Assembly (NCBI GenBank): GCA_965659675.1
Contig: CBFHWY010000081.1
Location: forward strand, 1 to 11,990
DNA from: CBFHWY01 sp965659675
Lineage (GTDB): Bacteria; Bacteroidota; Bacteroidia; Flavobacteriales_G; Salibacteraceae
Reading direction: 5' to 3'
Length of the DNA: 11,990 bases
Notes under the pieces: model-generated
What the model was told of the DNA's origin: nothing
What the model saw: only the letters and a program-made list of their open reading frames with translations
Databases searched by the model: none
Program-made: the position numbers and the translations under genes
Part shown: piece after piece, positions 7,526 through 11,990 of the stretch
How positions within the stretch are numbered: position 1 is the first letter of the stretch
Layout of the letters: each line of letters begins with the position of its first letter

Positions 7526-7837
7526 CTAGCCTAGCTTTCGAGCCAGACTGTTCCATCCACCTCCGTTTATAGCTTCAACACCGGCATTGTTAAGTTTACC
7601 TGCTGCCGTTCCACTTCTCATTCCAGAAGCACAACATGTAATGACCGGTTTGCCAAGTTTTTTAATGTCGTTGATCTTGCGATCGATCTGATCCAAAGGA
7701 ATATTCTTAGAGCCTTTGATATGCCCTCCACCGTATTCCTGTTTGCTTCTTACGTCGATCACTACCGCTCCTTTTCCAACGAGCTCTTCAACCATTTTAT
7801 CATTTGTTCCCAATCCGAAAAAATCCAATAATCCCAT
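7526..7837 (-). CDS. Small single-domain rhodanese sulfurtransferase
   Basis: This 103-residue cytoplasmic protein is one rhodanese domain: AVVIDVRSKQEYGGGHIKGSKNIPL (24-48), the active loop C69-A-S-G-M-R74-S with an adjacent C68, and the closing GGGWNSL. The active Cys is present, so it should accept and pass on sulfane sulfur (for example from thiosulfate or a persulfide). I choose the ATG at 7837, giving MGLLDFFG; an in-frame TTG at 7858 would overlap the TACTTTTG promoter element, and homologs known to me start with MGLL-like sequences. There is no signal peptide. It is the gene just upstream of sqr, but a terminator hairpin and a new regulatory site lie between, so it may be its own unit with partial read-through. 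Confidence 0.9.
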   Translation of the reverse strand: MGLLDFFGLGTNDKMVEELVGKGAVVIDVRSKQEYGGGHIKGSKNIPLDQIDRKINDIKKLGKPVITCCASGMRSGTAAGKLNNAGVEAINGGGWNSLARKLG

Positions 7838-7855
7838 TTGTTCTTTTGTTTGATC

Positions 7856-7863
7856 CAAAAGTA
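7856..7863 (-). promoter_or_regulatory. Candidate -7 promoter element of the small rhodanese gene
   Basis: TACTTTTG on the - strand is an exact match to the Bacteroidota -7 consensus TAnnTTTG, 18 nt before the ATG at 7837. A good -33 TTTG at the usual 19-20 nt is missing (the nearest is 26 nt away), which is common for activator-dependent promoters and fits the operator-like site at 7885-7900. Confidence 0.45.
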
Positions 7864-7884
7864 GGGCGATACCATGGGAGTGGA

Positions 7885-7900
7885 AGTGTCAAATGTCACA
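7885..7900 (-). promoter_or_regulatory. Crp/Fnr-like operator candidate upstream of the small rhodanese gene
   Basis: The - strand reads TGTGA-CATTTG-ACACT: one half-site is perfect, the other matches 3 of 5. Its centre (7892.5) is 36.5 nt from the 3' base of the -7 element TACTTTTG, exactly the same as at the CstB-like gene. It is weaker than the other two sites on its own; the spacing is what makes it worth recording. Confidence 0.4.
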
Positions 7901-7904
7901 GTTT

Positions 7905-7947
7905 AGGGGTCAGGGGTCAGGGGTCAGGGTTTAGGGCTGCAGGGTTT
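7905..7947 (+). repeat. G-rich heptamer array A (AGGGGTC-type)
   Basis: Three perfect tandem AGGGGTC units (7905-7925) are followed by AGGGTTT, an 8-nt AGGGCTGC and a second AGGGTTT. There are six runs of three or four G separated by 3-5 nt, so a G-quadruplex on the + strand is possible. The array starts 5 nt beyond the operator-like site of the rhodanese gene. Confidence 0.85.
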
Positions 7948-8137
7948 ATAAACCGAAAAATGAAAAATGTAGAATTTAAAATGTAAAAGTGACCTGATAG
8001 CAGAGAATACCTTGCCAATTAAGGAATGCATGATATCAATAATCAGGCGAAAGCAAATAAGGGACCTTTGGATTCGACCCGTAGAAATCCAGTATGAACT
8101 GAACGGCAATCGAACTCGGTGTTTAACTATGAAGAAT

Positions 8138-8158
8138 AGGATCTAGGATTTAGGATCC
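8138..8158 (+). repeat. Heptamer array C (AGGATYY-type)
   Basis: Three tandem 7-nt units, AGGATCT, AGGATTT and AGGATCC, differ from one another only in the last two positions. The same period and AGG core recur in the other arrays of this intergenic region. Confidence 0.8.
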
Positions 8159-8218
8159 GGAGAATAGTGATTTTAATCTACGATTATTGCCTTCCCTCGA
8201 ATGTTCTCTCTATTTCCA

Positions 8219-8246
8219 GACCCCTGACCTCTAGCCTCTAGATCCC
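8219..8246 (-). repeat. Inverted heptamer array D
   Basis: On the - strand four 7-nt units follow one another: GGGATCT, AGAGGCT, AGAGGTC and AGGGGTC. The last unit is identical to the unit of array A, and 11 nt (GGTCAGGGGTC) are shared between the two arrays in opposite orientation, so the two could pair as a long-range inverted repeat about 300 nt apart. Confidence 0.75.
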
Positions 8247-8280
8247 GCACCTTATTATCAAGACAAAAATGAAAAAGCAA

Positions 8281-8352
8281 CAAGCTGCAAGTTTACCTGC
8301 CAAAGCAAGGCGGAGGATGGCTACAAGATTCAAACTGCAAGGCGCAAGTTTA
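8281..8352 (+). repeat. Degenerate CTGCAAG repeats
   Basis: CTGCAAGTTTA (8285-8295) recurs as CTGCAAG-GCG-CAAGTTTA (8335-8352), with further CAAG words between them (CAAAGCAAGG, CTACAAGATT). The repeats are loose and of a different family from the AGGRNTY heptamers. Confidence 0.45.
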
Positions 8353-8414
8353 GTTCCTGGTCTGTGGGATTTAGGAGAGAGCCTTAGTAGAAAGCCAGAT
8401 CAAAGGATGGGATA

Positions 8415-8837
8415 TTACTCGAAATATTCGTTGAAGCTCTGGTAGGAGGCTTCGAGCCTGGTGATGATCTCCTGCGCTTCGTCCTCACTGTGGGCATTGG
8501 ATAATGACTTGATCAGATCCATATGTGGATGCAGCCAATTGTGAAGCGCGTCGTGACTTTCACCTTTCATGGTGCAACTTTTTATCAAAGCGCTATTCTG
8601 GGCGTTCAGTTCTTCAGAAAGTTTTTGGTAATTCAGGTTGCGTTTATTGATGTATTCATTCAGAATATCACTACTCATTTGAATATGAGGCTTCATTTCC
8701 TCATTGATCTTCCATTTTTCACCCTTGTTCAGTTGAATAGCGTGTCCCTGTTTTGCTCCGTGATCGTGCTGTTCTACTGAGTCGCAGGCTAAAAGACCTG
8801 ATGCTGCAATGAAAAGCGTGATTAAATAAACCTTCAT
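8415..8837 (-). CDS. Small His-rich lipoprotein of unknown function
   Basis: From the ATG at 8837 the product has 140 residues; a longer frame to 8900 needs a TTG start and would bury the signal peptide. Residues 1-17 are a lipoprotein signal and L-L-A-C gives acylated Cys18, followed by a His-rich stretch (H24, H26, H32). The mature part (about 42-138) is predicted to be helical. Its centre has a distinctive cluster: C88-T-M90-x4-H95-x3-H99-x3-H103-x-H105 (SCTMKGESHDALHNWLHPH). This looks like a metal-binding helix pair, perhaps for copper or heme, but I know of no demonstrated function. It stands alone between two repeat-bearing intergenic regions, and its place between the two sulfur gene groups suggests a link only by position. 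No good promoter or terminator was identified. Confidence 0.75.
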   Translation of the reverse strand: MKVYLITLFIAASGLLACDSVEQHDHGAKQGHAIQLNKGEKWKINEEMKPHIQMSSDILNEYINKRNLNYQKLSEELNAQNSALIKSCTMKGESHDALHNWLHPHMDLIKSLSNAHSEDEAQEIITRLEASYQSFNEYFE

Positions 8838-9075
8838 AGTCTTTTTATTTAGCCTGGAACGGATGTCGCTTCGGGTGCTTTGAATGATCAGTGATTTCAA
8901 TGTGAACGAAGGTAGGTAAAATCGGGGTTGGGAGTCAGGAGTCGGGGGTTAGGAGGCGGGAGTCGGGAGTTGGAATTGGATCGCGGACAGAGGAGGGGGT
9001 TATTGGAGAAATAGCATGAGCACATCTTGTTGCTGGGCCATGGCACTTAGTCTGAGAGAAACTTGAGTATCTACC
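8838..9075. other. Intergenic region with a G-rich heptamer array, no gene seen
   Basis: This stretch lies upstream of the small lipoprotein gene and downstream of the CstB-like gene's terminator. It contains an imperfect dyad TTGAA-N11-TTCAA (8880-8900) of unknown meaning, the heptamer array at 8930-8971, and about 100 nt in which I see nothing. Confidence 0.6.
8930..8971 (+). repeat. G-rich heptamer array G (GGGAGTC-type)
   Basis: Six consecutive 7-nt units, with no gaps, have the pattern RGGRGNY: GGGAGTC, AGGAGTC, GGGGGTT, AGGAGGC, GGGAGTC and GGGAGTT. A truncated GGGGTT unit precedes them at 8924-8929. The + strand is almost free of C and A-rich words, so the array is strongly GC-skewed. 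Confidence 0.85.
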
Positions 9076-9105
9076 AAAAAAAAGAACCGCCCCGAGCGGG
9101 GCGGT
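9076..9105 (-). terminator. Strong rho-independent terminator of the CstB-like gene
   Basis: An uninterrupted 8-bp stem (9086-9093 with 9098-9105, core CCGCCCC/GGGGCGG) with a 4-nt loop is followed on the - strand by TTCTTTTTTTT. It lies 33 nt past the TAG of the persulfide dioxygenase fusion gene and closes the transport/dioxygenase unit. Confidence 0.9.
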
Positions 9106-9137
9106 CCCTTATCAAACCTCAATTCTCAACCCTATTA

Positions 9138-10544
9138 CTAGAGCATCGTTGATGGGCACTGGTACTCAGTTTTGGGTAACTCTGTTTCGCTAAGGGACTT
9201 AAAACCTCCGGCTATATCGACAAGCTGATCAAAGCCTTTGCTTTTAAGTATTGAGGATGCGATTACAGATCTATACCCTCCTGCGCAGTGCACAAAATAT
9301 TTTTTGTGCTTGTCTACGTCAACAAAGTTAGAAAAAATAAAGTCTAGCGGCAAATTTTTTGCGTTTAAAATATGCTCTGACTTATACTCGCTTTCTTTCC
9401 TGACGTCAAGTAACTGATAATCATCTGATTTGTAGATCTCATTAAATTCTTCGGCATTCACCTGATCCAGTGTTTCCACCTCTTTGCCTGCGTTTTTCCA
9501 GGCGTCAAAACCTCCTTTTAGGTAACCGATCACGTTGTCATAACCGACTCTGGAGAACCTCATGACCACTTCTTCTTCTCTTCCTTCATCAGCGATGAAT
9601 AGAATGGGTTGTTTAAGATCCGTTACCAAAGTCCCTACCCAGGTTGCGAAGCTACCATCAATTCCTACGAACATCGCTCCCGGAATAAATCCTTTGATGA
9701 AGTCATCCTGGTGACGCGTGTCGATCAAAAGAATGCCTTCTTCTAGTTTTTCTTCAAAACTATCAACGTCATAGGCTTGTGTTCCTCTGGTCATTACTTC
9801 GTCAAAACTTTCATAACCCATTTTGTTAAGCGCAACATTTTTTGGGAAGTACTGAGGAGGAGTAACCAATCCATCAGTCACCTCTTTGATGAAATCCTCT
9901 TTGGTCATGTCTGCTCTTAGAGCATAATTCGTTTCCTTCTGATTTCCCAGAGTATCGAAGGTCTCAGAGCTCATGTTCTTTCCGCAGGCAGAACCTGCTC
10001 CGTGACCCGGATAAACGATCACATCATCAGGTAAGGTCATGATCTGGTTGCGAAGTGAATCAAAAAGATGACTCGCCAGATCCTCTTGAGTAAGATCGGT
10101 CTTCACTGCCAGGTCTGGTCGACCCACATCACCAATAAATAGGGTGTCTCCTGTATAAATAGAATGTTCTTTTCCAGTCTCATCTAAAAGAAGGTAAGTG
10201 GTAGACTCCATGGTATGACCAGGGGTATGAAGTACTTTGATCTTTAGCTTTCCAACTTCGAGGATCTCACCATCTTTAGCAATGTGAGCATCGTAGTTAG
10301 GAGTCGCATTTGGTCCAAATACGATCTTAGCTCCTGTTTTCTTTGCCAGATCAATATGTCCAGAAACAAAATCTGCATGAAAATGCGTTTCCAATATGTA
10401 CTTGATCTTTGCTCCGTCTTTTTTTGCAAGTTCGATATAAGGTTGAGTTTCGCGGAGTGGGTCGATGATCACCGCTTCGCCATCTGACTCGATGTAGTAG
10501 GCTGCCTCTGCAAGGCACTGGGTGTATAATTGTTCTGCTTTCAT
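9138..10544 (-). CDS. Persulfide dioxygenase fused to two rhodanese domains (CstB-like)
   Basis: The 468-residue cytoplasmic protein joins three domains. The N-terminal metallo-beta-lactamase fold (about 1-245) has H54-x-H56-x-D58, H110, TGD with D133, and H181. H54, H110 and D133 are spaced like the Fe(II) ligands of ETHE1-type persulfide dioxygenases, and C187 follows in HGAGSACGK. The middle rhodanese domain (about 255-355) has no catalytic Cys (ILFIADEGREEE, 314-324) and is a pseudo-domain. The C-terminal rhodanese (about 362-455) has the active loop C420-A-G-G-Y-R-S. This order is that of Staphylococcus CstB, which turns low-molecular-weight persulfides into thiosulfate through a sulfite intermediate. 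Here it would consume the persulfide made by SQR. It follows the heme lipoprotein gene after 63 nt holding its own promoter and operator-like sites, and ends before a strong terminator. Confidence 0.93.
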   Translation of the reverse strand: MKAEQLYTQCLAEAAYYIESDGEAVIIDPLRETQPYIELAKKDGAKIKYILETHFHADFVSGHIDLAKKTGAKIVFGPNATPNYDAHIAKDGEILEVGKLKIKVLHTPGHTMESTTYLLLDETGKEHSIYTGDTLFIGDVGRPDLAVKTDLTQEDLASHLFDSLRNQIMTLPDDVIVYPGHGAGSACGKNMSSETFDTLGNQKETNYALRADMTKEDFIKEVTDGLVTPPQYFPKNVALNKMGYESFDEVMTRGTQAYDVDSFEEKLEEGILLIDTRHQDDFIKGFIPGAMFVGIDGSFATWVGTLVTDLKQPILFIADEGREEEVVMRFSRVGYDNVIGYLKGGFDAWKNAGKEVETLDQVNAEEFNEIYKSDDYQLLDVRKESEYKSEHILNAKNLPLDFIFSNFVDVDKHKKYFVHCAGGYRSVIASSILKSKGFDQLVDIAGGFKSLSETELPKTEYQCPSTML

Positions 10545-10567
10545 ATTTCTTTTCCTTAAATTCTATA

Positions 10568-10575
10568 CAAATGTA
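10568..10575 (-). promoter_or_regulatory. Candidate -7 promoter element of the CstB-like gene
   Basis: TACATTTG on the - strand matches the Bacteroidota -7 consensus TAnnTTTG exactly, 23 nt before the ATG at 10544. Transcription would start near 10560, leaving a short leader that carries AAGGAAAAG upstream of the start. The -33 region (around GTTC, 10594-10597) is a poor match to TTTG. Confidence 0.5.
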
Positions 10576-10599
10576 CGTTCAATGATCTCCCCAGAACGT
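10575..10599. promoter_or_regulatory. Perfect dyad ACGTTC-N13-GAACGT in the promoter of the CstB-like gene
   Basis: Two 6-nt arms, ACGTTC (10575-10580) and GAACGT (10594-10599), are exact inverted copies with centres 19 nt apart, almost two helical turns. The dyad fills the spacer between the -7 and -33 positions, which is a classic place for a repressor. The word ACGTTC also occurs inside the operator-like site before sqr (7458-7463). Confidence 0.45.
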
Positions 10600-10611
10600 G
10601 ACCTAAATCAC
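10598..10611 (-). promoter_or_regulatory. Crp/Fnr-type operator candidate upstream of the CstB-like gene
   Basis: GTGA-CCTAAA-TCAC is a perfect core dyad of the Crp/Fnr family, though the outermost T/A pair is absent. Its centre is 36.5 nt from the 3' base of TACATTTG, near -43 of the predicted start, a class II activator position. It overlaps the stop codon of the heme lipoprotein gene. Confidence 0.5.
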
Positions 10612-11225
10612 CCCTCGGCGCTAAGCTCAGTGTCGAAAGGGAATACTACCTTCCAGGTTCCACGCAGACTTCCATCAAAGAAGTTGACCGCTTCGTCATT
10701 TGGATAGTGTTCCAGAATAAGATCATAGTTCTCATCGCTGATCTCCTTAGAAACTATTCCGTGACAAGATTTACAAAGTGGCTTTAACATAATGGGGTAG
10801 TACACTCTATATTGCTCACTTTCGCTGAGCTTTAATAGAATGGGTTCTATAGGTTTTTCTGTTTTAATCGCATTCTCCATTGTAAGCATCACAACCTCAT
10901 CGATCTGATCGGCTTTATTCTCAGGGTTCCGGACTTTCATGGCAGTTCGGCTGACCTCAAAACCATATTGCTTGCTTAGCGAGTCGGTGATGTTCGTGGC
11001 AACATTCTTACAATACGGAATTGCATTTGGTACTCCACCTTCAGCCAGAGCTCCTTTAAGCTGAGTACTTAGTGTTTTAAAAGAAGCATCAACAGCCTGT
11101 TTTCCAATGGCAATGAGTTCTTTCTCTTCTTTGGTGTACTCTTTCTTTTTCGGCACATCGGTGCAGGCACTGTAAATGATGGCCGTCAAACTGATGGCGC
11201 TAAGGAAGTAAATTATTTTCTTCAT
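10608..11225 (-). CDS. DUF3365-like heme c lipoprotein
   Basis: The 205-residue protein begins with a signal peptide ending in Y-S-A-C (Cys21), a slightly atypical lipobox, so it is probably a periplasmic membrane-anchored lipoprotein. The mature part (about 33-190) resembles the DUF3365 heme-sensor-like domain: helix GKQAVDASFKTLSTQLKGAL, the Y71-C72-K segment, SRTAMKVRNPENKAD (92-106), YRVYYPI (139-145), and one heme c motif, C151-K-S-C-H155, preceded by the conserved K-P-L. Such domains bind one heme and serve in sensing or electron transfer; here the role is unknown, possibly redox chemistry of sulfur compounds. Its ATG is 1 nt after the YeeE-half stop, showing an operon with it and the barrel gene. 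No sensor kinase or GGDEF domain is attached, in contrast to many relatives. Confidence 0.85.
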   Translation of the reverse strand: MKKIIYFLSAISLTAIIYSACTDVPKKKEYTKEEKELIAIGKQAVDASFKTLSTQLKGALAEGGVPNAIPYCKNVATNITDSLSKQYGFEVSRTAMKVRNPENKADQIDEVVMLTMENAIKTEKPIEPILLKLSESEQYRVYYPIMLKPLCKSCHGIVSKEISDENYDLILEHYPNDEAVNFFDGSLRGTWKVVFPFDTELSAEG

Positions 11226-11226
11226 A

Positions 11227-11640
11227 CTAGTGGGGAAGCCTTGGTTTCAATATTCCGTACACAAAGGTACCAAGAACGGCAAATATGATCACGAGGCCAA
11301 ATGCCATGATCCCTCTTCCAAAAAGAATGAACATTGGGCCTGGGCATGCTCCTGTCATGGCCCAACCAATTCCGAAGAGTGTTCCTCCAATGATATATCT
11401 GGGAAATCCGTTTTGAAAAGGTTTCCATGATGGATCTTTTCCATCGATGGTCTTCATTCCAGTCCTTTTCATGATCTGAATCATAATGGCCCCAAGTACT
11501 ACTGCAGAGCCGATCACACCATACATGTGAAAGGACTCAAATCGGAACATCTCATAAATTCTGTACCATGAAATGATCTCTCCTTTTGAAAGAACAATTC
11601 CAAAAAATGTACCTACAAGTAAGATCCAAAAGTTTCTCAT
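11227..11640 (-). CDS. YeeE/YedE-family half transporter (DUF6691-like)
   Basis: The 137-residue membrane protein corresponds to the C-terminal half of YeeE/YedE transporters. It has hydrophobic helices at about 4-18, 40-58, 82-98 and 107-130, the early motif GTFFGIVLSKGEIISW, and the signature G98-A-C99-P-G-P-M-F, whose Cys is conserved in the thiosulfate channel YeeE/TsuA. In Bacteroidota and Proteobacteria such halves usually work with a second YeeE half encoded next door; here the neighbour on the upstream side is a barrel protein, so the partner is either farther upstream or missing. The likely role is moving thiosulfate or another sulfur compound across the inner membrane. It starts 2 nt after the stop of the barrel gene. 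Confidence 0.88.
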   Translation of the reverse strand: MRNFWILLVGTFFGIVLSKGEIISWYRIYEMFRFESFHMYGVIGSAVVLGAIMIQIMKRTGMKTIDGKDPSWKPFQNGFPRYIIGGTLFGIGWAMTGACPGPMFILFGRGIMAFGLVIIFAVLGTFVYGILKPRLPH

Positions 11641-11642
11641 AA

Positions 11643-11990
11643 TTAAAAGCTGATATTGGTGATGAAATTTAGGTGATGAAAATTAGAAGTGTTGAAGATC
11701 AATTCAGGATCATCATATTCCTCTAAGTTCTGTCTGTAAACGTAAAGCAGGCGAAAAGATAAGCCCTTCCATATGTTTTTTGGTCGATAGTATATGTCGG
11801 TAACCCCCTGAGCAAAAGAAGGCGTGTTGTACTTGTTAAGTTCAAAATTGTCCGGCCCAGGTGTTTTTGCCACTCCAGCTTCAAGTCTAACAACCAGGTT
11901 TTTGTTTTTTTCAGGTGAAAAACGATAGCGAATGACCCCTGCATGTGTGTTTCCCAGGCCCTCCAATCTCATTCTTGGAATAGTGCTGTA
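11643..11990 (-). CDS. Outer-membrane barrel, OprD/porin-like, C-terminal part (partial at right edge)
   Basis: The frame is open from the right edge through to the TAA at 11643-11645, giving 115 residues of a C-terminus; the methionine at 11972 is internal, because the frame continues beyond it (Y-S-T-I-P-R before M-R-L-E). The sequence alternates short amphipathic strands and turns (GVIRYRF, NLVVRLEAGVA, GVTDIYYRP, LSFRLLYVYRQ, HLNFITNISF) and ends with Phe, the signal recognised by the barrel-assembly machinery. The opening RMRLEGLGNTHAG and general form suggest an OprD-like porin, but the N-terminus is outside the window, so the family is tentative. The YeeE-half gene follows after 2 nt, so it could supply the outer-membrane step of substrate uptake. 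Confidence 0.75.
   Translation of the reverse strand, partial: YSTIPRMRLEGLGNTHAGVIRYRFSPEKNKNLVVRLEAGVAKTPGPDNFELNKYNTPSFAQGVTDIYYRPKNIWKGLSFRLLYVYRQNLEEYDDPELIFNTSNFHHLNFITNISF

Larger units (their letters stand above)
7838..8414. other. 577-nt intergenic region without a credible gene, rich in short repeats
   Basis: Nothing here codes convincingly: the open frames on either strand are under 65 codons and run across low-complexity repeats. From left to right it holds the rhodanese promoter region (7838-7900), a G-rich heptamer array (7905-7947), an A-rich stretch of loose AAAATG-like units (about 7956-7990), about 140 nt of unremarkable sequence, an AGGATYY array (8138-8158), an inverted heptamer array (8219-8246), a CAAG/CTGCAAG-rich part (about 8278-8352) and two more heptamers (8366-8379). 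No tRNA or convincing structured RNA is seen. Confidence 0.7.

Noticed and set aside
8069..8092. GGATTCGACCCG-like sequence resembling a tRNA T arm
   Set aside because: The T-loop consensus GGTTCGANYCC is not met and no acceptor, D or anticodon arms can be drawn around it.
7924..8109. 61-residue open frame on the - strand in the repeat region
   Set aside because: It crosses the A-rich and G-rich repeats, has no recognisable motif and no promoter or ribosome-binding signal.
8547..8557. GTGA-N3-TCAC palindrome inside the small lipoprotein gene
   Set aside because: The spacing is 3 instead of 6 and it lies inside coding sequence, so it does not belong with the intergenic Crp/Fnr-like sites.
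7905..8971. CRISPR array
   Set aside because: The units are 7 nt and contiguous or diverged, with no spacers of regular length and no cas genes.

Overview
The window looks like a Bacteroidota chromosome, most likely from the Flavobacteriia or Cytophagia. The evidence is several lipoproteins with Bacteroidota-style signal peptides, candidate promoters of the TAnnTTTG (-7) type, A-rich leaders with little Shine-Dalgarno signal, and families typical of the phylum (DUF4403-like lipoprotein, C-rich-loop rhodanese, paired YeeE-half/heme lipoprotein genes). I cannot name the genus.

Layout. At the left edge on the + strand are the C-terminal part of a SAM-dependent methyltransferase (1-329) and a flavin-reductase-like FMN protein (367-978), which overlaps tail-to-tail by 4 nt with a DUF4403-like lipoprotein on the - strand (975-2381). 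Everything else that codes is on the - strand. A compact run, read from right to left, holds a small rhodanese (7837-7526), sulfide:quinone oxidoreductase (7395-6133), a Tat-exported sulfite-oxidase-family molybdoenzyme (6127-4841), a membrane-anchored mono-heme cytochrome c (4841-4353), a tandem-rhodanese lipoprotein (4375-3425) and a fatty acid hydroxylase/sterol desaturase-like membrane protein (3421-2492). After a repeat-rich intergenic stretch and a small His-rich lipoprotein (8837-8415) comes a second group: an outer-membrane barrel (C-terminal part only, from the right edge), a YeeE/YedE-half transporter, a DUF3365-like heme lipoprotein and a CstB-like persulfide dioxygenase fused to two rhodanese domains.

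Function. Together the genes make a nearly complete aerobic sulfide detoxification/oxidation route: SQR oxidises sulfide to a persulfide, the CstB-like enzyme oxidises persulfide to sulfite/thiosulfate, rhodaneses move sulfane sulfur, and the molybdoenzyme plus cytochrome c oxidise sulfite to sulfate. The set of activities parallels the mitochondrial pathway (SQR, ETHE1, TST, SUOX), and the SQR is of the mitochondrial type by its motifs. The YeeE half and the barrel suggest sulfur-compound uptake.

Regulation and odd DNA. Three intergenic sites related to GTGA-N6-TCAC (Crp/Fnr type) lie in front of rhodanese, sqr and the CstB-like gene; in two of them the distance to a TAnnTTTG box is the same (36.5 nt). 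Two terminators separate the transcription units. The intergenic regions at 7838-8414 and 8838-9137 carry several short arrays of diverged 7-nt units (consensus near AGGRNTY), in both orientations, which no gene explains.
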